Source: a virus. Taken from it: a stretch of DNA of 25,555 nt. Within the stretch, counting starts at the first letter, position 1, and each line of letters starts with the position of its first letter. This document shows, in pieces, positions 1-5,877 of this stretch. The position numbers and the translations under genes were made by a program. Location: IMG/VR virus record IMGVR_UViG_3300021962_000587, positions 1-25,555 of that record. One strand, 5' to 3'. The notes beneath the pieces are model-generated. The model saw only the letters and a program-made list of their open reading frames with translations. It had not been told where the DNA came from and ran no database searches.

Positions 1-45
1 GCGCGAATTACCCTTGAGTGTCGAACCTGTGGGAGTACCTTGCAT
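1..45 (-). CDS. 5' end of an unidentified gene cut by the window edge
   Basis: From an ATG at 45 the minus strand stays open for 15 codons to the edge (MQGTPTGSTLKGNSR). A GTG at 62, directly after the stop of the next gene upstream, opens a competing frame. Neither has a convincing ribosome binding site. In a lambda-like map the terminase small subunit would be expected near here, and the Gly/Thr/Lys-rich start would fit, but this is only positional reasoning. The start choice is undecided. Confidence 0.25.
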   Translation of the reverse strand, partial: MQGTPTGSTLKGNSR

Positions 46-62
46 AGGGTGTAAGCGTCCAC

Positions 63-707
63 TCACTTCGCACTCGCCATCGCTCTTTGTAAGTTCATCA
101 GGAACTTTGCTTGGAAGCCATCAGTTCTGGAGAACACCACGCCCTCAGCGAATGTGCCCATTGGATATTTTGGTCGATAGCCAGCCTTGTTTGTGTACTT
201 AGCGACCATCCTGATCCTTTCGCCACCAGTCTTTGACTTGCGGCCATATCGCTCCCAGATACCCTCATATTGCTCACCACTTCTGCCTTTGGGAATTCCT
301 TTGAAAAACTTTGACTTATCGTCAATCATTTGCTTCATTGTTCCTCTTGGGATGTTTCCATACTGATTCAGCTTGGATTGCTTAGTAGAGACAAGGATTG
401 CCCTGCGCTTTGGAAAGCGTGTCCCGCCATCAACCATGAACTTCATGTATTCAGCCCGAACAGGGTCAATGAACACTGTGGCAATCAGATCGCGTTTGGT
501 TGATCGTTTGTACCTGAAACCTTTTTGGGTGAATGGTGTCGCACCACCCTCGAATGTCTCTTGGGTCTTTTGTGGCAAAACTCTCTGGCTCAGATTGAAT
601 GCCAAGTCATTGAGTGTCTTGCTGGCAGCAAATGGAATCTGGTCTTTCTTGACTACATTGAGGAATCGAGTCGCGTTGTCGATGTCAATTTTTACATTGA
701 TCTGCAT
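63..707 (-). CDS. phage virion protein, possibly gpZ/HK97-gp10-like tail completion
   Basis: A 214-residue basic protein. The ATG at 707 has GGAG five bases upstream (713-716), squeezed against the T-run of a terminator. The N-terminal part (about residues 10-50) has the pattern of tail-completion/minor tail Z-type proteins: a helix, then 'IPFAASKTLNDLAF'. A 'Y..FMVDGGTRFPKRRAILV' stretch follows at about residues 87-107. No enzyme motif is visible. It lies on the far side of a terminator from the early operon, next to the presumed packaging genes, which suits a late virion role. The gene is well supported by length and RBS. The function is a weak family impression, and it could be another head-tail or scaffold-related protein. 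Confidence 0.7.
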   Translation of the reverse strand: MQINVKIDIDNATRFLNVVKKDQIPFAASKTLNDLAFNLSQRVLPQKTQETFEGGATPFTQKGFRYKRSTKRDLIATVFIDPVRAEYMKFMVDGGTRFPKRRAILVSTKQSKLNQYGNIPRGTMKQMIDDKSKFFKGIPKGRSGEQYEGIWERYGRKSKTGGERIRMVAKYTNKAGYRPKYPMGTFAEGVVFSRTDGFQAKFLMNLQRAMASAK

Positions 708-716
708 ATATTCTCC

Positions 717-743
717 AAAAAAAGAGAGGGAGTGAACCCTCTC
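717..743 (-). terminator. Rho-independent terminator ending the minus-strand early operon
   Basis: Read on the minus strand, a perfect 7-bp stem (GAGAGGG with CCCTCTC, plus-strand arms 724-730 and 737-743) with a 6-nt loop is followed by seven T (723-717). It lies 40 bp after the HNH-type gene stop and 10 bp before the next start codon, so a gene beyond it is expressed only by read-through, antitermination or an unseen promoter. Confidence 0.85.
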
Positions 744-782
744 AAAGTCTCAATGGCAACTTGGACAGTTCATTGTGATTGG

Positions 783-1115
783 TCATGGCTCGGATGTCAA
801 AGGAATTGGTACATCATGCGGCCATAGTTGGAACTTAATCAACTGCAAGACTGTTCGTTTGTGGGCTTTATGCCAGAGTGACTGCCTTGCTTCCTTGGTT
901 AAGTCCTTGCCTTGATCGATCTCCATGTGACAAGTGTGACAGAGACTGGCAATCAGATTGTCATCAGCTTTGATGGATCGGCCACGACCACCGCCCCAAT
1001 TGGAATGAGCGCCACAGACAGTGCCATCCTCGATGCCGCATATCTGGCAGGGTATCAGCCGAGCGTTTCGCATGAGGGTTTCACTGCGAATGTATTTGTG
1101 TTTGGGGAATCTCAT
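783..1115 (-). CDS. HNH-type zinc nuclease-like protein (DUF1364 family)
   Basis: A 110-residue protein with the cysteine/histidine layout of the phage DUF1364/HNH-type family. CQIC lies at residues 23-26 and C34, with 'GAHSN' at about 35-39. 'LCHTCHMEID' lies at about 58-67, and further histidines at 82 and 85. These fit a zinc-stabilised beta-beta-alpha fold of the kind found in RecA-dependent or Holliday-junction-associated phage nucleases. The family's activity is predicted from homology, and none can be shown here. The ATG overlaps the stop of the upstream gene (ATGA), so translation is probably coupled. It is the last gene of the early operon before the terminator, the position of nin-region recombination genes in lambdoid phages. 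Confidence 0.75.
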   Translation of the reverse strand: MRFPKHKYIRSETLMRNARLIPCQICGIEDGTVCGAHSNWGGGRGRSIKADDNLIASLCHTCHMEIDQGKDLTKEARQSLWHKAHKRTVLQLIKFQLWPHDVPIPLTSEP

Positions 1116-1573
1116 GTGATCTCAACGACTCGATTGCCGTTGCCTTTGATGTAGTTTCTGGTTTTCTCAACAAACTTCTCAAACTCGCTTCTGTGAATGC
1201 TTGCTTGCTGGAGATCAGCATATTCGATCAAATCCCGAATTGCCTGAATAGTGACCCCATCCAAACCCATTATGAGTGTTTCCTGATATCGCATGGCCGC
1301 TTTATGCAATCCTTCCTGAGCCTTTTCGCAGACTGGCAACACCTCAGCGCCCACTCCAGACCAACCCATCATTTGACTCAGGTTGAGCAAATCAACCAGC
1401 GTCCTCCAGTCTTGGACAGTTCCTTGACCTTTGGTCATTGACTCAAGTGCAGCCAACTCAGTCATTCTGAGTTTGTCCAAAAGGTGTCTGGGTGTGATAG
1501 ATGCTCCGACCATTGCATGACCAATCGGATTGACCAGACTCCACCTCTTTCTCTTTGTTGCCTTCCTAGTCAC
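1112..1573 (-). CDS. conserved phage protein of unknown function (GTG start)
   Basis: I place the start at GTG 1573, giving 153 residues. GGAG lies six bases upstream (1580-1583), and the GTG overlaps the TGA of a 29-codon gene (GTGA). The longer open frame back to 1672 is translated in another frame by that small gene. The product starts very basic (VTRKATKRKRW) and is then mostly helical, with 'LINP/LVNPIGHA', 'LTELAALESMTKG' and 'EVLPVCEKAQE' type stretches. The pattern resembles an uncharacterised protein common in nin-like regions of Burkholderiales phages. Being next to last before the terminator, it could be a late-gene regulator, but no DNA-binding motif is clear. Function unknown. 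Confidence 0.75.
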   Translation of the reverse strand: MTRKATKRKRWSLVNPIGHAMVGASITPRHLLDKLRMTELAALESMTKGQGTVQDWRTLVDLLNLSQMMGWSGVGAEVLPVCEKAQEGLHKAAMRYQETLIMGLDGVTIQAIRDLIEYADLQQASIHRSEFEKFVEKTRNYIKGNGNRVVEIT

Positions 1574-1659
1574 GCAAAACTCCAAACAAGTTGCAAAACC
1601 CATGACCAAAAAAGAATAAGCAACAAAAACAGTGCTGAAAAGACAACTTTGTTGCTCAT
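1570..1659 (-). CDS. 29-residue single-TM microprotein
   Basis: A very short gene (MSNKVVFSALFLLL..., ending WSFA) whose ATG overlaps the stop of the upstream zinc-ribbon gene (ATGA) and whose TGA overlaps the GTG of the next gene. Residues 5-25 are almost entirely hydrophobic with three tryptophans, which predicts one membrane-spanning helix. The SD-like GGAGC lies within the upstream reading frame. Its reality is supported by the exact double overlap, the hydrophobic composition and the explanation it gives for the GTG start downstream. Function unknown. Confidence 0.6.
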   Translation of the reverse strand: MSNKVVFSALFLLLILFWSWVLQLVWSFA

Positions 1660-1847
1660 TTTGCTCCACCATTGATTCGGTTTTGTTTGAGGTTGACCGC
1701 AGTGATTCGTTTGAGCCAGCACGATTGGCAATGCCACTTCAAGCCCATTTCAACACCTCCCTCTGGTGGTTTTGTCATTTCACAATGAGTGCAGACTTTC
1801 ATCTTGTTAGTTGAAAAAGTAGCGCCTAAATCAATTTGAGGCATCAT
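1656..1847 (-). CDS. small zinc-ribbon-like protein
   Basis: A 63-residue protein with two CxxC pairs (CTHC at 19-22, CQSC at 40-43) separated by about 17 residues. This is the spacing of a zinc ribbon or treble-clef finger, as in small phage proteins of the 'VCTHC...WHCQSCW' kind. A basic tail follows. The start codon overlaps the stop of the upstream 34-residue gene (ATGATG at 1847-1842, so M1 and M2 are equally possible), which suggests coupled translation because no good independent RBS is seen. DNA or RNA binding, or protein binding, is plausible. No function is known. Confidence 0.7.
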   Translation of the reverse strand: MMPQIDLGATFSTNKMKVCTHCEMTKPPEGGVEMGLKWHCQSCWLKRITAVNLKQNRINGGAK

Positions 1848-1948
1848 TTGTTTTTGTCTTTCAATTTAACTTCAGCCCATGCTTGCAGAAAAGGAATGAG
1901 CAATCCAAAAAAAGCGCCAATCAACATCCAACCAATAGCTTCGATCAT
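1844..1948 (-). CDS. 34-residue membrane microprotein
   Basis: Starts MIEAIGWMLIGAFFG and ends in a charged KLKDKNK tail. Residues 4-24 form one hydrophobic helix, positive-inside at the C terminus. The start overlaps the stop of the 57-residue gene upstream (ATGA at 1948-1945) and the stop overlaps the start of the next gene. The same frame relationship at both ends argues for a true translated unit. It has the look of tiny phage membrane proteins kept beside replication genes, role unknown. Confidence 0.6.
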   Translation of the reverse strand: MIEAIGWMLIGAFFGLLIPFLQAWAEVKLKDKNK

Positions 1949-2118
1949 TTGTTTCTCGCAGGGCAATCGCGCCCTTGATAGCAGTGGTTATTGCATGGAG
2001 GACAGGCTTTTTTGTCATAAATGCCGTGATAGGCTTCAACCCATCGAACGATCTCCTCAAGGCTTCGCCAAGGGCCAAGATGCTTTTTGATGTGATCGTC
2101 TGGCATTGGTTTGCTCAT
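1945..2118 (-). CDS. 57-residue Cys-rich protein
   Basis: The ATG at 2118 is preceded by an excellent Shine-Dalgarno (AAGGAG, spacer of about 6) in the short gap after the 71-residue gene. The N-terminal half is an amphipathic helix region ('HLGPWRSLEEIVRWVEAYH'). The C-terminal third carries four cysteines, C39, C42, C46 and C52 (CPPC, HC, DC), which looks like a compact metal site. This gene opens a run of five ATGA/GTGA-coupled genes ending at 783. The competing frame at 1872-2078 lacks an RBS and any recognisable composition and is rejected. Function unknown. Confidence 0.7.
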   Translation of the reverse strand: MSKPMPDDHIKKHLGPWRSLEEIVRWVEAYHGIYDKKACPPCNNHCYQGRDCPARNK

Positions 2119-2130
2119 TCTTGTCTCCTT

Positions 2131-2346
2131 TTAATCTGTATTTAGTGCGTCTTTATTCAAAGCCAACTCTTGAATTTCTCGGACTATGGAGCCACACAAA
2201 ACATCGATGATGTCCACACCTTTGACTTTTGCGCTTGTCAACTCCATCCAGTCAGTTAAAAACCCATTTTCAGGGTCAGCAGGGTAATAATCCAACTCAC
2301 ATTCGATAATCTCGTCAAGATAATGGTGTTTGTAATTGAATATCAT
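2131..2346 (-). CDS. hypothetical acidic small protein
   Basis: A 71-residue acidic protein (MIFNYKHHYLDEIIECELDY...) that looks like a compact alpha/beta domain without metal-binding or catalytic motifs. Upstream of ATG 2346 lies GAGGAAG at good spacing, inside the end of the preceding 59-residue gene, which it overlaps by 32 nt. I do not recognise the family. Placement among nin-like genes suggests an accessory role in replication or host takeover. Confidence 0.65.
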   Translation of the reverse strand: MIFNYKHHYLDEIIECELDYYPADPENGFLTDWMELTSAKVKGVDIIDVLCGSIVREIQELALNKDALNTD

Positions 2347-2494
2347 TTTCTTCCTCGATTTTGTTTCTCACCCATTTTGAGCCGCCATAATCTTTGAGTT
2401 TCTTTTTTTGTGGTTTGGTAATCACAATATTGACTCGGATTAACTCCTCTGGATATTTTTTTCGGCCAGCGCCTTCGCGTTTACCGCCTCTCAT
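2315..2494 (-). CDS. 59-residue basic DNA-binding-like protein
   Basis: Starts MRGGKREGAGRKK, followed by 'LIRVNIVITKPQKKKLKDYGGSKWVRNKI'. This matches the layout of short phage ribbon-helix-helix-like proteins: a basic GRKK arm, a beta strand, a helix with 'L...GGSKWVR', then a second helix. The ATG overlaps the stop of the 30-residue gene upstream (ATGA at 2494-2491). It is likely a small transcriptional regulator or DNA-bound accessory protein. This rests on pattern, and the dimer-forming strand (residues 20-27) is the main support. Confidence 0.65.
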   Translation of the reverse strand: MRGGKREGAGRKKYPEELIRVNIVITKPQKKKLKDYGGSKWVRNKIEEENDIQLQTPLS

Positions 2495-2583
2495 TTAATG
2501 AGGACATCAAAATAATGGAGGAGTCCGACACACAATGCCAAACCGACCAGAGTTGCTGCTGCGATATCTTTCAAAGTTTCCAT
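2491..2583 (-). CDS. 30-residue single-TM microprotein
   Basis: ATG 2583 has a strong RBS (CAGGAG, spacer 6). The product METLKDIAAATLVGLALCVG... has a 16-20 residue hydrophobic helix and a short polar start. It lies in the otherwise empty gap after ninB and is translationally coupled to the next gene by an ATGA overlap. Good RBS plus coupling make it a credible gene. Role unknown. Confidence 0.65.
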   Translation of the reverse strand: METLKDIAAATLVGLALCVGLLHYFDVLIK

Positions 2584-2626
2584 GATGATCTCCTGTTGTT
2601 GATGTTTGAAATTCTACATCACTTTT

Positions 2627-3046
2627 TCAATAAATTGGGTCATGTGTTGTTTTTATGCCGTTTTCTGCGCACCAAGCCAAAAGCCACTCTGTGAACTCGC
2701 TGGCCTCGTCTTTTGTGAAGTGTCTGGTCTGTTGGCCAAGTTGAACCACTCTCTCGCCATCAAGACTTGGAGCGACTCTGCCAGACGATCTGCCTGTTTC
2801 CTTAGCCCAAGCGTCCAATAAAAATCGTTTCCACGACTCAGTGTCCCATCTTGCTCCAGCGTGTTGCGCTTGCTTGGCAATCTCTCCAATTATGGAATGA
2901 AACATTGCATTCTGTTGGCCAGACCGAGTTTGCTTTTTTACTGTCAAACTGATTTTGTGGCCAGCCATCAACTCAGCCTTGATCTGAATCCAAGCCTCTG
3001 ACAAGACTTTGTGTCCCTGTTGAGGGTTGAATAGGGTCACATTCAT
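2627..3046 (-). CDS. ninB: NinB-family recombination mediator
   Basis: A 139-residue protein matching the lambda NinB (Orf) family. 'KQTRSGQQNAMFHSIIGEIA' lies near residues 38-57, 'W..FLLDAWAKET' at 72-84, 'PSLDGERVVQLGQQTRHFTK' at 93-112 and 'EFTEWLLAWCAENGI' at 117-131. In lambda, NinB binds single-stranded DNA and SSB and helps load recombination proteins on ssDNA, replacing RecFOR. This phage encodes an SSB and the ERF annealase on the other arm, so the parts of a recombination pathway are present. The ATG overlaps the stop of the upstream gene by 4 nt. Length is normal for the family (about 145). Confidence 0.9.
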   Translation of the reverse strand: MNVTLFNPQQGHKVLSEAWIQIKAELMAGHKISLTVKKQTRSGQQNAMFHSIIGEIAKQAQHAGARWDTESWKRFLLDAWAKETGRSSGRVAPSLDGERVVQLGQQTRHFTKDEASEFTEWLLAWCAENGIKTTHDPIY

Positions 3047-3378
3047 CCTTTTGCCTTTATTTTGGTTTCGGGCAACTTAATCGCTACTGGCTGGCCAAAA
3101 CCTACTGTGCTGACATAAGCTGTTGCGCACCAATCTCCAGCCTTCAATGTTTCGTCAAACTCATGGACAATTTGTAGCGGGTGTTGTTTGTCCCATTCCA
3201 TTGTGTGTGGCTCACTATCAGCCCAACACCTTGCAACGATCAAGCACTTTGATGCCGCATAACCCACTACATAAGATCGAGGATGAACATGGCGCGGTTT
3301 ACTAATCAACTTCCACTTCTTTTTTGCACACCATTTTTCAATTGCAGCAACAGTTTCTTTTTGCAATTTGGTTGTCAT
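3043..3378 (-). CDS. conserved hypothetical between rusA and ninB
   Basis: A 111-residue protein, basic at the start (MTTKLQKETVAAIEKWCAKKKWKL). A beta-rich middle ('SYVVGYAASKCLIVARCW', 'PLQIVHEFDETLKAGDWCATAYV') follows, then a lysine-rich end. Overlaps of 4 nt with both rusA (upstream) and ninB (downstream) show it belongs to the same coupled operon. I do not recognise a domain. The position between a Holliday-junction resolvase and a ssDNA recombination mediator suggests a DNA-processing accessory. Confidence 0.7.
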   Translation of the reverse strand: MTTKLQKETVAAIEKWCAKKKWKLISKPRHVHPRSYVVGYAASKCLIVARCWADSEPHTMEWDKQHPLQIVHEFDETLKAGDWCATAYVSTVGFGQPVAIKLPETKIKAKG

Positions 3379-3797
3379 GCTTCCCTCACTAAAATTTCAG
3401 CCTTGGCAATCTCGCCATAAGTTTTGTGAATGTGCAGACTGACAATCTGCGAGTCGTTAAGAAAAACGATCTGATCCATGCCATCGATGATCGCTTTGGC
3501 AACATTGTCAGCGTCTGGCCGCTTTATGTGCTTTTCCTGCCCAGCCAAACAAGCCTCAGCGCGTTTTTTTGAGTAAGACTGAGGAATCGGAAAGGTTAGG
3601 TGAATAAACGCCTCCAAAGCCGAATCCAGTGGCTTGGATGAACCCATTGCAGCCTTGGCCATCATTGCGACCTCGGCCTCATAAGTTCTGGTCTTTTGAG
3701 GAGTGAATGTCTGAACAAACTTTCCCCGAGTTGAGAATCTTGGACGTCCTTTTGGTACTGGTGCGCCATAGACTACAAAACAAACTTGGAATGTCAT
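3375..3797 (-). CDS. rusA: RusA-family Holliday junction resolvase
   Basis: A 140-residue enzyme expected to cut four-way DNA junctions as a Mg-dependent homodimer. The signature is intact: 'GAPVPKGRPRF' near residues 11-21 and 'RPDADNVAKAIIDGM' at 93-107. The latter carries the family's Asp cluster (D95, D97, D105), followed by 'ND115SQI'. The start overlaps the stop of the 77-residue gene upstream and the stop overlaps the next start. RusA in the nin-like part of the early operon is typical of lambdoid phages, where it resolves replication and recombination intermediates before packaging. Confidence 0.93.
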   Translation of the reverse strand: MTFQVCFVVYGAPVPKGRPRFSTRGKFVQTFTPQKTRTYEAEVAMMAKAAMGSSKPLDSALEAFIHLTFPIPQSYSKKRAEACLAGQEKHIKRPDADNVAKAIIDGMDQIVFLNDSQIVSLHIHKTYGEIAKAEILVREA

Positions 3798-4027
3798 TTG
3801 TCAGCCTTTTTGGTTTGTTTGTGAATTGTTGCCATGCGCTGTCTCAAATCCAAAGTATCGGACTCGCCTCTGATTCGTTCCAAGTCCCTTAACACACCCT
3901 GCCACCAGAGCAATGCTTTGCTTGAGCCAATCGTCAATTTCTTGGCTTGGTAGCGTCTGAGCCACTCCATTGCTTCGCAGTTTCTGAAGTGATCCAATTC
4001 CTCTGGTGTCATTTGCTGGCCAATCAA
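3794..4027 (-). CDS. hypothetical helical protein upstream of rusA
   Basis: A 77-residue, highly charged, probably all-helical protein (MIGQQMTPEELDHFRNCEAMEWLRR...). It has ATGA overlaps at both ends, with the helicase-loader-like gene before and rusA after, so it is the coupled frame. A slightly longer competing frame at 3801-4046 lacks those junctions. The 'TPEEL..FRNCEAMEWLRRYQAKK' segment resembles small uncharacterised phage proteins near replication genes. Function unknown. Confidence 0.7.
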   Translation of the reverse strand: MIGQQMTPEELDHFRNCEAMEWLRRYQAKKLTIGSSKALLWWQGVLRDLERIRGESDTLDLRQRMATIHKQTKKADK

Positions 4028-4425
4028 TTTTCATTTTTACTCCCAAATTGTTTTCTTAGTGCTGCCAACTTTGCAAGGGCTTCGGCTTTGACTTTTTCGC
4101 CAACATCGATCTCAGCCTGAGTTTTTTGTTTTGTCAGCAATAGTTCGCTTGGAGGCTGTCTTGGGATTTCAGGGCCAAGATTGCAAAAATCTCTGAACTT
4201 GATCGCGCTCGGTGGAAAGTCAGCATCGAGGTGCTTCAGGGCAAAATCCATGCTTGGCTTGTAAGTCAGGAACACACCAAGTTTTTCTTTCCAAATCTGT
4301 CTGACAAGTGCTGGCTCGACATCTTGCCAATGAGTGACAAACCTTGATCCATAGATCGCATTCATCACACCGAAAATGTAATCAAAGCCTGAATCGGCAT
4401 CACAGAAGTCGTTTTCGTTCCACAT
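4024..4425 (-). CDS. candidate helicase loader, lambda P-like
   Basis: I place the start at ATG 4425 (MWNENDFCDADS), with GGAGG six bases upstream, giving 133 residues. The frame could extend to 4443 but that start has no RBS. 'FDYIFGVMNAIYGSRFVTHWQDVEPALVRQIWKEKLGVFL' is the kind of helical segment seen at the start of lambda P-type replication proteins. An acidic/basic C-terminal helix follows ('AEALAKLAALRKQFGSK'). In lambda, P brings the host DnaB helicase to O at the origin. The gene overlaps the end of the DUF1376 gene by 26 nt, the classic O-P arrangement. No Walker A motif is present, so it is not DnaC-like. The role is inferred from position and weak pattern. Confidence 0.6.
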   Translation of the reverse strand: MWNENDFCDADSGFDYIFGVMNAIYGSRFVTHWQDVEPALVRQIWKEKLGVFLTYKPSMDFALKHLDADFPPSAIKFRDFCNLGPEIPRQPPSELLLTKQKTQAEIDVGEKVKAEALAKLAALRKQFGSKNEN

Positions 4426-5158
4426 CATCGGCCTCCAGTACATTGGTTTCGGGTTTTGCCCAGAATGGGGCTTTTGGTGTTGACAGACCTCTGGTCAACT
4501 GATTCATGGTGTTTTGTCGTTGTTCAGATTGAGTCAGCTTCTCTTTGACCCATTCGGCTTTTAGACCTTGACTTCCTCTGGTGCACCATTCAATTAAAAA
4601 CTTTTCAAGTGGCCAACCAAGTTTCCTTGCTTCTGCATAAGCACCTTCAAGAACAGTTTGAGTGATAGGCGCTTTTTTACTTTTTCTCAAAGCAACCCAA
4701 TCATTCCAAACTTGTTCAGAAACATCAAAAGGACAAGCAACTTTAGTTGCGCTCTCTCTCTTTGGTTTTTGGTTATTCGTTATTGGTTCTTGGTTAGGGT
4801 TAGTTTTGGAAACCATTTGGGTTTCATTTGGGTTTGATTTTGGTCTTCCACCAAGTTTACCAACCTCACGATTTCTTTCTGATTTTGCTTGATATGCAAA
4901 AATTGTTTCATCACATCTTTTATGAAACCAACAATCTTTTTCCATGTCAAACATAAAAAATTCTTCAAGAACTGTTTGAATTTCTTTTTCTTGTTTGGAC
5001 ATTCTTATCCTTCTGGCAACCTCATGGGTTGCGTTTGGGATAGGTTTTTCACTCGTGTAATAAAGGTCAAGCAATCTTCTAAATGCCAAATCTTCGTACA
5101 AAGACAAATGAGCAGTATCGTGAATGTAGTCACTCACATGAAAAGAGTAATAGTGCAT
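4400..5158 (-). CDS. DUF1376 (YdaU-like) replication initiator
   Basis: About 252 residues from ATG 5158, where the product begins MHYYSFHVSDYIHDTAHLS, as is usual for the DUF1376 family. A GTG at 5179 would add seven basic residues and cannot be excluded. The N-terminal DUF1376 domain (residues 1-90) has 'LSLYEDLAFRRLLDLYYTSEKPIP' and a winged-helix-like continuation to 'KLGGRPKSN'. A low-complexity Asn/Pro/Lys linker (about 105-140) comes next, then a C-terminal helical domain with 'FLIEWCTRGSQGLKAEWV'. In other phages such proteins occupy the place of lambda O and are taken as origin-binding initiators. The loader-like gene follows with a 26-nt overlap. Confidence 0.8.
   Translation of the reverse strand: MHYYSFHVSDYIHDTAHLSLYEDLAFRRLLDLYYTSEKPIPNATHEVARRIRMSKQEKEIQTVLEEFFMFDMEKDCWFHKRCDETIFAYQAKSERNREVGKLGGRPKSNPNETQMVSKTNPNQEPITNNQKPKRESATKVACPFDVSEQVWNDWVALRKSKKAPITQTVLEGAYAEARKLGWPLEKFLIEWCTRGSQGLKAEWVKEKLTQSEQRQNTMNQLTRGLSTPKAPFWAKPETNVLEADDVERKRLL
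4761..4845. other. candidate phage replication origin inside the initiator gene
   Basis: The part of the DUF1376 gene coding the flexible linker is built from repeated short words on the plus strand: TTTGGTTTTTGGTT, ATTGGTTCTTGGTT, and an exact tandem 11-mer CATTTGGGTTT at 4814-4824 and 4825-4835. The flanks are AT-rich. In lambda the origin iterons lie inside gene O at the equivalent linker. The resemblance in placement and structure is suggestive only. The low-complexity amino-acid sequence alone could also produce these words. Confidence 0.35.
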
Positions 5159-5263
5159 AAATTTCCGCTTTTTAGACACCCTTTGAAGAACTACCAGCAG
5201 GAGAAGGGTTAACTCTTTTCGATGCGCTCATGACTTCGCATCTATCTGGGTTCGAATAATATC

Positions 5264-5620
5264 TTACTTCAAAAAAATCCTCAAGTCACCCATGCGTGAT
5301 GGATATTTCAGGAAATCATAAGCGCCAGCCCGAGCCACTCTCGATTTCAACTCAGCGCCATCGTAAACACCAGAGCCGACCCATGATGGGGCTTTGACCA
5401 AATCTTTGTCATTGTGCAAGGCATCGCGGCCACTCTGGGTCAAATGCCATTGGCCACCGATCTCGACCACCAAACCGACTCGTTGCATATCTGCCAGATA
5501 TCGGACAAAGTGAACCGAAAGTTGAGAATTCACAGTGTCCATGTTGGTGAATGACTTGGATGTCCTGCCACCACCAGACAAGCGCTGCAAAAGAGATTTG
5601 TGGCCATGTGAGAGTTTCAT
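5264..5620 (-). CDS. winged-helix-like conserved phage protein
   Basis: A 118-residue protein. Residues 30-72 ('QLSVHFVRYLADMQRVGLVVEIGGQWHLTQSG') have the helix-turn-helix then beta-wing pattern of a winged-helix domain. The C-terminal part has 'VYDGAELKSRVARAGAYDFLKYPSR'. This matches a recurrent but uncharacterised phage motif (YxGxEL...RxGAxDFxxxPSR). Its ATG overlaps the stop of the Cys-rich gene by 4 nt. As the second gene after the divergent control region it sits where lambdoid phages keep Cro/CII-type regulators, so a regulatory role is reasonable. No sequence match to those families is visible. Confidence 0.7.
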   Translation of the reverse strand: MKLSHGHKSLLQRLSGGGRTSKSFTNMDTVNSQLSVHFVRYLADMQRVGLVVEIGGQWHLTQSGRDALHNDKDLVKAPSWVGSGVYDGAELKSRVARAGAYDFLKYPSRMGDLRIFLK

Positions 5621-5814
5621 TTTTTGTTTGCGATAAAAGTTTTTGAAATAAATTCTTTTTGACAGCGCGACTGGCTCACCATTTGAGCCTCGTACCTGAT
5701 AGAACAGTCAGAGCAGGGTGAACACACCTCTTTTGAGACTTTTGCCCAATATTGCCACTCCATAAACATTTTCCTGTCTGGAAAGCAGTGAGGATAGAAC
5801 TTTTCATGGAACAT
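5617..5814 (-). CDS. Cys-rich small protein, first gene of the minus early operon
   Basis: A 65-residue protein with 'CSPCSDCSIRYEAQMVSQSRCQKEF' at about residues 31-55: four cysteines spaced C-x2-C-x2-C plus a later C within 'RC', preceded by an aromatic N-terminal part. The motif resembles small zinc-binding phage proteins with 'C.DC...Y...M...RC'. The start at 5814 has only a weak RBS (GGGA next to the ATG). Internal methionines at residues 16 and 18 are alternatives, the latter with AGGA upstream. It is directly downstream of the divergent control region and coupled to the winged-helix-like gene by ATGA. An early regulator or host-takeover protein is possible. Confidence 0.6.
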   Translation of the reverse strand: MFHEKFYPHCFPDRKMFMEWQYWAKVSKEVCSPCSDCSIRYEAQMVSQSRCQKEFISKTFIANKK

Positions 5815-5835
5815 TCCCGATTGTCACCATGCAGA

Positions 5836-5849
5836 TTGCAAAAATGCAA
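5836..5849. promoter_or_regulatory. small dyad TTGCA-N4-TGCAA
   Basis: A perfect inverted repeat, TTGCA AAAA TGCAA, lies between the large palindrome and the minus-strand first gene, in the probable 5' leader of the minus operon. It could be a second operator half or chance in AT-rich DNA. Confidence 0.3.
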
Positions 5850-5877
5850 CACTTAGGGAAACTACTTACTAAAATAA

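Noticed and set aside
1112-1672. Longer 186-residue version of the 153-residue gene
   Set aside because: Residues upstream of GTG 1573 are the 29-residue membrane gene read in another frame; GGAG six bases before the GTG and a GTGA overlap mark the real start.
1872-2078. 68-codon frame on the minus strand
   Set aside because: No RBS, and it lies over two better supported short genes (1945-2118 and 1844-1948) in a different frame.
3801-4046. 81-codon frame overlapping the 77-residue gene
   Set aside because: It lacks the ATGA junctions with both neighbours that the 3794-4027 frame has.
5180-5263. 19-codon frame MSASKRVNPSPAG... in the gap before the DUF1376 gene
   Set aside because: No RBS and no composition or neighbour support; the gap is left without a gene.
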